A DNA stretch of 45,544 bases from the NCBI GenBank assembly GCA_030834165.1, contig JAURFU010000010.1:1-45544 (forward strand). The letters run 5' to 3'. Source of the DNA: Verrucomicrobiota bacterium. GTDB lineage: Bacteria; Verrucomicrobiota; Verrucomicrobiia; Opitutales; UBA953. A program made the translations under genes and the position numbers. Every line of letters begins with the position of its first letter. Position 1 is the first letter of the stretch. The notes under the pieces were generated by a model. It searched no databases. It was given only the letters and a program-made list of their open reading frames with translations, and was not told the origin of the DNA. Shown here one piece after another: positions 8,360 through 16,236 of the stretch.

Positions 8360-9226
8360 ATGGAAGAAACCACCAAGGTCCCTGGGCAGCACAAGATCCA
8401 CTTCCGGACGTTGATCCTCTCGGATCTCCACCTGGGCACCAAGGACGCGCAGGCGCGCGAACTCCTCGACGTGCTGCGCGGCATCCGTTGCGACAAGCTC
8501 ATCCTCAACGGCGACATCATCGACCTCTGGTCGCTGCAGCGGAAGAACCACTGGAGCCCGGCGCACACGGCGGTGATCCGCCGCATCATGAAGATGGCGG
8601 AGAAGGACGGCACCAAGGTCGTCTACCTGCGAGGCAACCATGACGATTTCCTCCGCCGCCTGATCCCGCTGGTGCTCGACCGCATCGAGCTCGCCGAAGA
8701 ACACGTCCACGTGGCCCAGGACGGCCGCAAGTATCTGTGCATCCATGGGGACGCCTTCGATACCGTGACCGTGAAGATGCGCTGGCTGGCCGTCGTCGGC
8801 GACATCAGCTACCAGATCCTCCTCGACCTGAACCGCTTCTATAACAAGTGGCGCGCCTGGCGCGGCAAGGAGTACTTCTCCCTCTCGCAGGCCATCAAGG
8901 CCAAGGTGAAGTCGGCGGTGAGCTTCATCTCCAGCTTCGAAGAGCACCTGCAGACGCTCGCCGCCCGCCGCGGCTGCGAAGGCGTGATGTGCGGCCACAT
9001 CCACAAGGCCGAGGACCGCATGATCGGCGACGTCCGCTACATCAACTCCGGCGACTGGGTCGAATCCCTGACCGCGGTGGTCGAGGAGGACGACGGCGTC
9101 ATCCGCGTCGTCGAACGCCCCGAACTCCTCCGTCGCATCGCCGAACGCCGCGCCGCCTTCGAGGCCGCCAAGAACGCCCCGGCCGCCGCGGGCCAAGCCA
9201 ACGCCCCGATCGCCTTCGTCGCCTGA
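8360..9226 (+). CDS. Metallophosphoesterase, UDP-2,3-diacylglucosamine diphosphatase (LpxH)-like
   Basis: 288-residue calcineurin-like phosphoesterase. The metal-binding series is complete: SDLHLG (21-26), NGDIIDLW (50-57), RGNHDD (91-96), HGDAFD (129-134) and CGHIHKA (211-217). The order and spacing match the LpxH-like family, which cuts a pyrophosphate bond in lipid A synthesis, though such homologues also act on other substrates. Its stop overlaps the start of a lipid glycosyltransferase by one base (TGATG), pointing to a shared membrane-lipid or envelope role. Whether it is the true LpxH of this organism cannot be decided here. Confidence 0.82.
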   Translation: MEETTKVPGQHKIHFRTLILSDLHLGTKDAQARELLDVLRGIRCDKLILNGDIIDLWSLQRKNHWSPAHTAVIRRIMKMAEKDGTKVVYLRGNHDDFLRRLIPLVLDRIELAEEHVHVAQDGRKYLCIHGDAFDTVTVKMRWLAVVGDISYQILLDLNRFYNKWRAWRGKEYFSLSQAIKAKVKSAVSFISSFEEHLQTLAARRGCEGVMCGHIHKAEDRMIGDVRYINSGDWVESLTAVVEEDDGVIRVVERPELLRRIAERRAAFEAAKNAPAAAGQANAPIAFVA

Positions 9227-10329
9227 TGAGCGTCATCCCCGTCCTGACGGCCGGTTTCGGCGAAGGGCATAACGCGGCCGCGCGGGCCATCCTCGAGGCG
9301 CTGGGCCGCAAGCCCGGCCTGACCGGCGAGCTCCATGACCTCTTCCTCGAGGCCTATGGTCCCGAGATGGCCAAGCGCCAGCGCGACAGCTATATCGGTG
9401 TCGCGAACAAGTATCCGCGCCTCTGGGGCTGCATGTACACGGCCCTCGACCGCCTGCCGCTCGTGCGCGCCTCGCTGCCTTTCGTCCGTCCGGTCGAGAA
9501 GACGCTCAACGCGATGCTCGACGCGGCCCGCCCTCCGGTCGTGGTCTCGGCCTATCCGCTGTATAACTACATGATGGCCCGCCGCTGGCATCGCGACGAT
9601 CCGGCCCGCCCGCGCCTGATCACCGTCGTGACCGACTCCATCTCGGTCAACCGCGCCTGGCATCGCGCCCATTCCGATTGGTACGTCACGCCGAACCAGG
9701 CGACGGCCGACGTGATGATCCGCCAGGGCGTGCCCGCCGCGAGGGTGCTGCCATACGGTTTCCCGGTCTCCTCCCGGCTCGCCCCGCGTTCCACGGCCAA
9801 GGCCGGCGAGCGCCCGCGCGTGCTGCTGATGCTCAACCCCGGCAAGCGCGACGCCGTCGAGCTCGCCTCGGCGCTTTCGACTCTGGGCCTCGAGCTGACG
9901 ATCACCGTCGGCAAGGACGCCTCCTTCAAGGAAGCCGTCGAACGCGCCGTCGAAGGCCGCGCCGAAGTGCTCGGTTGGACCGACCGCATCCCGCAGCTCA
10001 TGCTCTCCAGCCACCTCGTCGTCAGCAAGGCCGGCGGGGCCACCACGCACGAATGCGTCGCGGCCGGCGTGCCGATGGTCATCACCCAGGTCATCCCCGG
10101 TCAGGAAGCCGGCAACGGGCGCCTCATCGCCGAGCACGGCGCGGGCGCCTACGGCCTGACGCCGGAGTCGGCGCGGGCGATCATCGCCGAAGCCTTCACC
10201 GGCGACTGGAGCCTTTGGAAGAAATGGAAAGCGTCCGTCGACGGCCTCGGCGACGCCGGCGGCGGCGACCGGGTCGCGGAGCTGGTGGAGCGGGAGATGG
10301 CGGTCCAGTTCAGAGGACAGAATCGATGA
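9226..10329 (+). CDS. Glycosyltransferase of the MGDG synthase / processive diacylglycerol glucosyltransferase type
   Basis: 367-residue GT28-type enzyme. The N-terminal block TAGFGEGHNAAARAI matches the MGDG_synth domain (PF06925), and the C-terminal nucleotide-sugar block SKAGGATTHECVAAGVPMVI is the MurG/UgtP-like donor site. Such enzymes transfer a sugar from a UDP-sugar to diacylglycerol or a related lipid at the inner membrane face. The start at 9226 is fixed by the one-base overlap with the phosphoesterase. The last residues and the stop codon fall inside a 12-bp repeat array (10312-10359), so the array has formed or been inserted over the 3' end. The acceptor lipid is unknown. Confidence 0.85.
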   Translation: MSVIPVLTAGFGEGHNAAARAILEALGRKPGLTGELHDLFLEAYGPEMAKRQRDSYIGVANKYPRLWGCMYTALDRLPLVRASLPFVRPVEKTLNAMLDAARPPVVVSAYPLYNYMMARRWHRDDPARPRLITVVTDSISVNRAWHRAHSDWYVTPNQATADVMIRQGVPAARVLPYGFPVSSRLAPRSTAKAGERPRVLLMLNPGKRDAVELASALSTLGLELTITVGKDASFKEAVERAVEGRAEVLGWTDRIPQLMLSSHLVVSKAGGATTHECVAAGVPMVITQVIPGQEAGNGRLIAEHGAGAYGLTPESARAIIAEAFTGDWSLWKKWKASVDGLGDAGGGDRVAELVEREMAVQFRGQNR

Positions 10330-10359
10330 CTGAGTCGATGGCTGCATCGATGACCGATG
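10312..10359. repeat. 12-bp tandem repeat array, locus B
   Basis: Four units, AGAGGACAGAAT, CGATGACTGAGT, CGATGGCTGCAT and CGATGACCGATG, overlap the end of the glycosyltransferase gene, whose stop is at 10327-10329. It is inverted relative to locus C. Confidence 0.85.
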
Positions 10360-10382
10360 AGGCATTCTTTTAGGTGACCGAG

Positions 10383-10400
10383 GCGAGGGAACACCCTCGC
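10383..10400. terminator. Hairpin between convergent genes, possible bidirectional terminator
   Basis: GCGAGGG-AACA-CCCTCGC forms a perfect 7-bp stem with a 4-base loop, near the centre between repeat loci B and C. No U-tract follows on either strand, so intrinsic termination is uncertain. Confidence 0.4.
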
Positions 10401-10435
10401 GCTCCCCTTAAGAATTCCGGCTGCTCACCCGAATT

Positions 10436-10471
10436 ATTCTGTCCTCGACTCAGTCATCGACTCAGTCATCT
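10436..10471. repeat. 12-bp tandem repeat array, locus C (inverted orientation)
   Basis: ATTCTGTCCTCG, ACTCAGTCATCG and ACTCAGTCATCT are the reverse complement of the locus A/B units. CATCGACTCAGTCATC at 10455-10470 is an exact complement of 10325-10340 in locus B. The array ends 5 bp before the uvrC stop. Confidence 0.85.
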
Positions 10472-10475
10472 CTGC

Positions 10476-11945
10476 TCATCCTCTCGCCTCGAGATAGGCC
10501 TTCACTTCGGCGGCGAGCTTGTCGCTGAGGCCTTCGACCTCGGCGATCTCCCCGACGGTGGCCTTGCGCAGCTTCTGGATGCCGCCGAAATGCGCGAGGA
10601 GCGCGTCCTTCCGCTTCGGCCCGAGGCCCGGCATCTCGTCGAGGAGCGATTCGCGCAGCTTGCGGCTGCGGAGCTCGGCGTTGAAATCGTTGGCGAAGCG
10701 GTGGGCTTCGTCGCGGATGCGCATGAGCAGGGCGAGGCCGACGTCGTGGCGCGGCAGCTTGAGCTCGCGGCCGTCGGGGAAGACGATCGTCTCCTCGCGC
10801 TTGGCGAGGCCGATGAGCGGAGGCGGCGCCAGGTCGTGTTCCTTGAACGCCGCGAGCGCGGCGCCGACCTGGCCGAGGCCGCCGTCGATGATGACGAGCT
10901 CGGGGAAGGCGCGGTGCTCCTCGTGCAGGCGCGTGTAGCGGCGGCCGACCACCTCCTGCATGGAGCGGAAGTCGTCGTTGCCCTCGAAGGACTTGATCTT
11001 GAAGCGGCGGTAGCCGGACTTGTCGGCCTGGCCGTCGACGAAGCGCACCATCGAGGCGACGGCGAGCGTGCCGGAGATGTGGGAGATGTCGAAGCACTCC
11101 GCCGTGGCGGGGGGGCGCTCGAGTCCGAGGGCCGCGGCGAGCGAGGCGAGGGCGCCCGCTTCGTCGCGACGGGGCAGGGGGTTCTCGCGCAGGAAGCGGC
11201 GGGATTTCTCCGTGGTGCGCTTCAACGCGTCGAGCAGGTCGCGCAGGCTCGCGGCCTTCTCGTAGTCGCGCTCCGCGGCGGCCTGGCGCATGTCGGCCTC
11301 GACCTGTTCGGCCCACGTCTCGACCTTGCCTTCGAGGAAGGCGCAGGCCTCGGTCACGCGCGCGGCGTATTCCTCGGTCGTGACCACGTTGCCGTGCTTC
11401 TGGATCTCGGCGCGGGCGTCGTCGTAAAGTTTCCACGTCCCGTCGGGCTGGGCGACCGGGTTGCTGTCCGCCAGGAGGATGCCGAACTTCTTGCGCATCT
11501 CATTGAGCGTCCGGCGGACGGCCTGCTGGTGGGGGAACGGGCCGAAATAGCGGCAGGCGTCGGTCGTGCGGGCGCGGACGATCCGGAAGCGGGGCAGGGG
11601 GTCGGCGAGGTCGACCCGGACCTGGGGGAACTGCTTGTCGTCCCGGAAGAGTATGTTCCAGCGGGGGCGCCAGCGTTTGATCAGCTTGCCTTCCAGGAGG
11701 AGGGCTTCCGTCTCGGACCGGACCTCGTGCCATTCCATGTCGGCCACCGTGTCCATCATCGCGGCCACCTTGGGGGTCATCCGCTGGCGGGGGACGAAAT
11801 AGGAGGCCAGGCGCTTCTTGAGGTCCTTGGCCTTGCCTACGTAGACGACCAGGCCCGCGGCGTCCTTCATCAGGTAGACGCCCGGGGTATGGGGGGCACG
11901 CCGGGCCTTGGCCTTGGGCGAAAGTTCTTCCCGGTCGGTTTGCAT
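10476..11945 (-). CDS. uvrC: Excinuclease ABC subunit C, short form
   Basis: Nucleotide-excision-repair nuclease that makes the incisions on both sides of a lesion. The GIY-YIG domain is at the N terminus (PGVYLMKDAAG, VVYVGKAKDLKKRL), followed by a UVR helix pair (AERDYEKAASLRDLL). The RNase H-like nuclease has its acidic residues and histidine in ECFDISH, VIIDGGLGQ and RDEAHRFAND. Helix-hairpin-helix motifs end the protein. At 489 residues it is about 120 shorter than Escherichia coli UvrC: the region between the UVR segment and ECFDIS is cut to about 40 residues, while all catalytic motifs remain. The frame is intact. Confidence 0.93.
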   Translation of the reverse strand: MQTDREELSPKAKARRAPHTPGVYLMKDAAGLVVYVGKAKDLKKRLASYFVPRQRMTPKVAAMMDTVADMEWHEVRSETEALLLEGKLIKRWRPRWNILFRDDKQFPQVRVDLADPLPRFRIVRARTTDACRYFGPFPHQQAVRRTLNEMRKKFGILLADSNPVAQPDGTWKLYDDARAEIQKHGNVVTTEEYAARVTEACAFLEGKVETWAEQVEADMRQAAAERDYEKAASLRDLLDALKRTTEKSRRFLRENPLPRRDEAGALASLAAALGLERPPATAECFDISHISGTLAVASMVRFVDGQADKSGYRRFKIKSFEGNDDFRSMQEVVGRRYTRLHEEHRAFPELVIIDGGLGQVGAALAAFKEHDLAPPPLIGLAKREETIVFPDGRELKLPRHDVGLALLMRIRDEAHRFANDFNAELRSRKLRESLLDEMPGLGPKRKDALLAHFGGIQKLRKATVGEIAEVEGLSDKLAAEVKAYLEARG

Positions 11946-11947
11946 TT

Positions 11948-11968
11948 TGAGCCTGAGCCTCTAACCCT
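11948..11968. repeat. Short hexamer-type repeat in the uvrC-cinA gap
   Basis: TGAGCC is repeated twice and followed by TCTAACCC, resembling the TAGCCC-type arrays elsewhere. The divergent gap is only 46 bp, so this may overlap promoter elements. The assignment to the repeat family is weak. Confidence 0.3.
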
Positions 11969-11991
11969 GCTGGCACGCCCCGTTTCCGCAA

Positions 11992-13272
11992 ATGCTTTCC
12001 TGCAACAGCCGACCCAGACAGGTCCTCGTCATCAACGTGGGCGACGAGCTCCTCGACGGCCTCCGCGAGAACGGCCACCTGCTCTGGTTGGGCGAGCATC
12101 TCGCCCGCCGTGGTCTGCCGATCACCCGCTCCCTGGTCGTCCGTGACGACGCCGCCGAGATCGCCCGCGCCGTCGGTGAAGCCTGGGGCGCCTACGACCT
12201 CATCGTCACCACCGGCGGCATCGGCCCGACCTCCGACGACCATACGCGCGAAGCCGTCGCCGGCGCCCTCGGACTTTCCCTCATGCATGTGCCCGCCGCC
12301 GAGCAGGCCCTGCGCGACCGCTTCAAGATGATCGGCCGCAAGGTCGCCGCCGCGGACCTCAGCCAGTGCTACGTCCCGTCCGGCGCCGATTCGCTGCCCA
12401 ACCCGCGCGGCACCGCCCCCGGCGTCTTCCTGCATCGCGACGGCCGCGCGCTCGTCATGCTGCCCGGTCCTTCGCTCGAACTCCGGCCGATGTTCGAGGA
12501 TGAGGTCGTGCCGCGTCTCCGTCAGGTCGGCTGCGCCTGCCAGGGCGAAGCCTACGTGCAGGTGCGCACCTTCGGCATCGGCGCCGTGCCCCTCGAGGCG
12601 ATCGTGCGTCCGCTGCTCGCGCCCGGCATGGCCCTCACCTTCGGCACGCATACCGGCGTCGTCGACGCCCGCATCTCCTCCGATGGCAGCGGCGCCACGG
12701 CCGAAGAACTCTGCGAGGTCGCGCGCAAGGTCCGCGACGCGGTCGGCGAGGACTTCGTCGCCACCGGCCACGCCTGCCTCGCGACCCTCGTCGTCGAGCA
12801 GCTGCGCAGCCTCGAGAAGACCGTCGCCCTCGCCGAGTCCTGCACCGGCGGTCTCCTGGCCAACGCCTTCACCGACATCCCCGGGGCCTCCAAGGTCTTC
12901 GCCGGCTCGGCCGTCTGCTACGCCAACGACGCCAAGGTGAACCTCCTCGGCGTGCCCGAGTGCCTCATCGCCCAGCATGGCGCCGTCTCCGCCGAGTGCG
13001 CCGCCGCCATGGCGACGGGCGCCATCGAGAAGTTCGGTTCCGATTACGCCATCGCCGTGACCGGTTACGCCGGCCCCGGCGGCGGCACCGACGCCGACCC
13101 GGTCGGGACCGTCTATTTCGGTTACGCCTCCCCCACGGGCGTCTGGTCCCAGCGCGTCCGGATCCCCGGAGACCGCCGCCAGATCAAGCAGCGCGCCGTG
13201 AACACCGCCCTCGATTTCATGCGCCGCAAGCTGAACAAGTACCGCGTCGAGGACCTCCTGCACGGGGCGTGA
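11992..13272 (+). CDS. cinA: CinA family protein (competence/damage-inducible, nicotinamide-nucleotide amidase)
   Basis: 426-residue two-domain protein. Residues about 10-170 form the MoeA/MogA-like domain (VINVGDELLDG, VTTGGIGPTSDDHTREA). Residues about 265-415 form the PncC-type amidase domain, with AESCTGGLLANAFTDIPGAS, the G-S-x-x-C-Y-x-N block and VTGYAGPGGGTDADPVGTVY. The amidase domain deamidates NMN for NAD recycling; the N-terminal domain in relatives has ADP-ribose or CoA pyrophosphatase activity. It diverges from uvrC with a 46-bp gap. Full length and normal motifs. Confidence 0.92.
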   Translation: MLSCNSRPRQVLVINVGDELLDGLRENGHLLWLGEHLARRGLPITRSLVVRDDAAEIARAVGEAWGAYDLIVTTGGIGPTSDDHTREAVAGALGLSLMHVPAAEQALRDRFKMIGRKVAAADLSQCYVPSGADSLPNPRGTAPGVFLHRDGRALVMLPGPSLELRPMFEDEVVPRLRQVGCACQGEAYVQVRTFGIGAVPLEAIVRPLLAPGMALTFGTHTGVVDARISSDGSGATAEELCEVARKVRDAVGEDFVATGHACLATLVVEQLRSLEKTVALAESCTGGLLANAFTDIPGASKVFAGSAVCYANDAKVNLLGVPECLIAQHGAVSAECAAAMATGAIEKFGSDYAIAVTGYAGPGGGTDADPVGTVYFGYASPTGVWSQRVRIPGDRRQIKQRAVNTALDFMRRKLNKYRVEDLLHGA

Positions 13273-13319
13273 GGGCGGCGGAGCCTGCCGAGGCGCAGGG
13301 CCGGGGCTAGGTAATTTAC

Positions 13320-13355
13320 AGAGGACTGAGTAGAGGTCTGCGTTGAGGACTGAAT
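13320..13355. repeat. 12-bp tandem repeat array, locus D
   Basis: Three exact-length units, AGAGGACTGAGT, AGAGGTCTGCGT and TGAGGACTGAAT, are followed by GGACGA. The order of units closely matches part of locus A, so they derive from a common element. It lies 48 bp after the cinA stop. Confidence 0.85.
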
Positions 13356-13407
13356 GGACGAGACGCAGCGGTAGGGTCGGGACCGCGTCACGACATAGCC
13401 GTATCTC

Positions 13408-13490
13408 GTTCGCCGTAGGGCGAACGCAGGTAGGGGCACGATTCATCTGCACTCCTTTGAAGAAGGGCGCGGCGTAGCCACGCCCCTACC
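13408..13490. repeat. REP-like pair of hairpins
   Basis: GTTCGCC-GTAG-GGCGAAC (13408-13425) and GGGCGCGGC-GTA-GCCACGCCC (13465-13485, one mismatch) are compact hairpins sharing a GTA loop core. GGTAGGGGC (13429-13437) is complementary to GCCCCTACC (13482-13490). This resembles REP-type extragenic palindromes. It sits in the 387-bp gap between cinA and holA, which has no ORF of merit. Confidence 0.55.
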
Positions 13491-13565
13491 CTCGGCCGCC
13501 CTACCCGAAGCAGGACCGAAGCTTTTCCCGGTTTCCCGTCTCCCCTTGGAGCATTGCCTTCCCTG

Positions 13566-13594
13566 GCCCTAGCCCTTTGATTAGCCCTAGCCCT
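13566..13594. repeat. TAGCCC-type short repeats
   Basis: GCCCTAGCCCT occurs at 13566-13576 and again at 13584-13594, with an 18-bp period (three hexamers). The unit is shared with the repeat at 6085-6108. Confidence 0.65.
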
Positions 13595-13659
13595 GCGTGC
13601 GGCTGCACGCCGCACGCACAAAGGATTGCCACGAAGGGGGAGGGCGGGAGATTAGGCGC

Positions 13660-14784
13660 GTGCCCGGCTATCTCGCCATCATCGCTGGTAAGGACGAATA
13701 CCTCGTCGATCAGGACGGCCGCGCCTGTTATGACAAGGCCCGGAAGGCCGCGGGCCCCGACGCCGAGGCCGAGGTCATCTCCGCCCAGATCCTCCGGGTC
13801 GACGACGCGCGCGTCCTCGAGCTCCAGTTCGCGGAGTCGGTCAAGACGCTGTCCATGTTCGGCGGCAAGCGCGTCATCTGGCTGCGCAACCTCAACCTCG
13901 TCGCCGACACCGTCCAGGCCAGGTCGGAGGAGGTGAAGAAGAACCTCGCCAACATCCTCGCGGTCGCGACCGCGGCGGATCCCTCCGTCTCGGTCGTCAT
14001 CTCCGCCACGCCATACGACGGCCGGCGCAAGGACCTCAGCGCGCTCAAGTCCGCCGCGCACGACTTCATCCTCCACGCCTCGGCGTCCAAGGGGCCGTTC
14101 GACAAAGGCGACGCGCAGGCCGACAACCAGGTCGCGCTCGCGGTCGAACGCCTCAGGGGGCTCGGCGTGAAGCACGAGCGCGGCGTCCCCGAGGTGATCG
14201 TCGGCCGCGTCGGCCAGTCCACCCGCCTCGTCCTCGGCGAGTGCGAGAAGCTCGCCACCTACGTCGGCCCCGGCGGCACCATCAAGGAGTCCGACGTCCA
14301 CCTGCTCGTGCCGACCTTCGGCGAAGGCGATTTCTTCGAGCCCATCGAAGCGCTCGCCGCGCGCGACCTCGCGTGGGGCCTCGCCTCGCTCGACCGTTAC
14401 TTCTTCAACGAATCCTCCAGCCGTCCGCTCCTCAGCGCGTTGCAGAACCGCCTGCGCCTGCTCATCCAGATCCGCTGCCTCGTGGATTCCGGGGATTTCC
14501 GCGTCAGCGAGGCCGGACTGCCCAAGGGCCAGTTCGAGGCCGCGAGCGGCCGGCACGGCCCCACCTTCGGTTCCGCCGCCAAGTCCTCGGCCAACCTCTT
14601 CTCCCAGAACGCCTGGTACGTGAGCAACAAGGTGGCCCCGGCGGCGGCCCGTTACAGCCTGGCCGAGCTCGTCGACCTGCAGCTCGCCTGCGCGGACTGC
14701 TTCGACGCCTCGAACCGCGGCGAGGACGAGTCCTCCGTCCGCGCGATGTTCCTCCGAGCGCTTGCCGTGAAGCGTCCCGCCTGA
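13660..14784 (+). CDS. holA: DNA polymerase III delta subunit
   Basis: 374-residue clamp-loader subunit that opens the beta sliding clamp. The fold is recognisable from AIIAGKDEYLVDQ at the N terminus, MFGGKRVIWLRNLNLV, and the region around LALGECEKLATYV-like sequence LVLGECEKLATYVGPGGTIKE, then a helical C-terminal collar domain. The start is taken as GTG at 13660 (VPGYLAIIAGKDEY), preceded by a purine-rich GGGGGAGGGCGGG stretch; an upstream ATG at 13597 would add 21 basic residues that look unconserved and overlap intergenic repeats. It stands alone, 22 bp before purB, which has its own promoter overlapping the end of holA. Confidence 0.85.
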   Translation: MPGYLAIIAGKDEYLVDQDGRACYDKARKAAGPDAEAEVISAQILRVDDARVLELQFAESVKTLSMFGGKRVIWLRNLNLVADTVQARSEEVKKNLANILAVATAADPSVSVVISATPYDGRRKDLSALKSAAHDFILHASASKGPFDKGDAQADNQVALAVERLRGLGVKHERGVPEVIVGRVGQSTRLVLGECEKLATYVGPGGTIKESDVHLLVPTFGEGDFFEPIEALAARDLAWGLASLDRYFFNESSSRPLLSALQNRLRLLIQIRCLVDSGDFRVSEAGLPKGQFEAASGRHGPTFGSAAKSSANLFSQNAWYVSNKVAPAAARYSLAELVDLQLACADCFDASNRGEDESSVRAMFLRALAVKRPA

Positions 14785-14790
14785 TATAAA
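14762..14790 (+). promoter_or_regulatory. Candidate sigma-70 promoter for purB
   Basis: TTGCCG (14762-14767) and TATAAA (14785-14790) are separated by exactly 17 bp. The ATG at 14806 follows after 15 bp, so the predicted 5' leader is only about 8-10 bases, with no room for a Shine-Dalgarno site. Confidence 0.55.
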
Positions 14791-14805
14791 CCTAACTTCA
14801 TACCG

Positions 14806-16236
14806 ATGGAATCCGACAACGTCCCCAACGTCCTCGCCGACCGCTACGCCTCCCCGGCGATGAAGGCCGTCTGGTCCACCCGCGGCCGCGTGGTCCTCGA
14901 GCGCGAGTATTGGATCGCGGTCATGAAGGCCCAGCGCGACCTCGGCCTCGACATCCCCGCCGAAGCCCTCGCCGCCTATGAAAAGGTGAAGGACCAGGTC
15001 GACTTCGACTCCATCCGCCGACGCGAGGAGGAGACCCGCCACGACGTCAAGGCGCGCATCGACGAGTTCTGCGCCCTCGCCGGCCACCAGCACGTCCACA
15101 AGGGGCTGACCAGCCGCGACCTCACCGAATCCGTCGAGCAGCTCCAGGTCTTCCGCTCGCTCCAGCTCGTCCGCGCCAAGGCCGTGGCCGCGCTCGCCGC
15201 GCTCGCCCGCCGCGCCCAGGCCGACCGCGACGTCCTGATCGCCGCGCGCACGCACAACGTCGCCGCGCAGCCCACCACCGTCGGCAAGCGCTGGGCCATG
15301 TTCGGCGAGGAATGCCTCCGCGGCGTCGCGCAGGTCGACGCCGCGCTCGCCGCCTTCGCGGCCCGCGGGCTCAAGGGCGCCGTCGGCACCCAGCTCGACC
15401 AGCTCACGCTCTTCTCCGGCGACATCGCCAAGGTGGCCCAGCTCGAAGGCAGCGTGCTCGCGCACCTCGGCATCCCGCACGCGCTCGGCGCGGTCGGTCA
15501 GGTCTACCCGCGTTCGATGGACATGGAAGTTGTCGCCGCGCTGCTCTCCGCCGCTTCCGGTCCGTCCTCCTTCGCCAAGACCCTCCGCCTGATGGCCGGC
15601 CATGAGCTCGCCAGCGAAGGCTTCCTGCCCGGCCAGGTCGGTTCGTCCGCGATGCCGCACAAGATGAACGCCCGCACCTGCGAGCGCATCAACGGCTTCC
15701 ACGTGATCCTGCGCGGTCACCTCGCCATGGCCGCCTCGCTCTCCGGCGAGCAGTGGAACGAAGGCGACGTCTCGTGCTCGGTCGTGCGCCGCGTCCTCCT
15801 GCCCGACGCCTTCCTCGCCATCGACGGCCTGTTCGAAGCTTTCCTCACCGTGCTGGGCCAGATGGAAGTCAACCGCCCCGTCGTCGACCGCGAGTCGCGC
15901 CACTACCTGCCGTTCCTGCTCACGACCACCTTCCTCATGGAAGCCGTCAAGGCTGGCGCCGGCCGCGAAGAGGCCCACGAGGCCATCAAGGAACATGCCG
16001 TCGCCGTCGCCAAGGAGCTCCGCACCGGCAAAATCGAGCGGAACGACCTCGTCGACCGCCTGGCCGCCGACGCCCGCCTCCGTCTCCCGAAGTCCGTCCT
16101 GCTCGACGCCGTCACCAAGGCAGGCGAGCTGACGGGCACCGCCGGCGCCCAGGTCGACGTCTTCGTGCAGCAGGCCGCCGAGTGGTCCCGCAAGGTCCCG
16201 GAGTCGGCCCAGGTCAAAGCCGGACGCATTTTGTAG
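14806..16236 (+). CDS. purB: Adenylosuccinate lyase
   Basis: 476-residue enzyme of the fumarase/aspartase superfamily. It cleaves adenylosuccinate to AMP and fumarate, and SAICAR to AICAR and fumarate, in purine synthesis. Visible motifs are HKGLTSRDLTES (substrate loop), ARTHNVAAQPTTVGKRWA with the catalytic histidine, and the superfamily signature GSSAMPHKMN near residue 280 holding the catalytic serine loop. The length is that of the eukaryote-like, longer PurB class. It is probably monocistronic; a hairpin-forming C/G-rich gap separates it from the next gene. Confidence 0.96.
   Translation: MESDNVPNVLADRYASPAMKAVWSTRGRVVLEREYWIAVMKAQRDLGLDIPAEALAAYEKVKDQVDFDSIRRREEETRHDVKARIDEFCALAGHQHVHKGLTSRDLTESVEQLQVFRSLQLVRAKAVAALAALARRAQADRDVLIAARTHNVAAQPTTVGKRWAMFGEECLRGVAQVDAALAAFAARGLKGAVGTQLDQLTLFSGDIAKVAQLEGSVLAHLGIPHALGAVGQVYPRSMDMEVVAALLSAASGPSSFAKTLRLMAGHELASEGFLPGQVGSSAMPHKMNARTCERINGFHVILRGHLAMAASLSGEQWNEGDVSCSVVRRVLLPDAFLAIDGLFEAFLTVLGQMEVNRPVVDRESRHYLPFLLTTTFLMEAVKAGAGREEAHEAIKEHAVAVAKELRTGKIERNDLVDRLAADARLRLPKSVLLDAVTKAGELTGTAGAQVDVFVQQAAEWSRKVPESAQVKAGRIL

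Noticed and set aside
13501-15996. 831-codon open frame on the minus strand
   Set aside because: It lies opposite holA and purB, which have clear conserved motifs. Its product is a low-complexity Gly/Glu/Val/Asp-rich sequence typical of antisense frames in GC-rich DNA.
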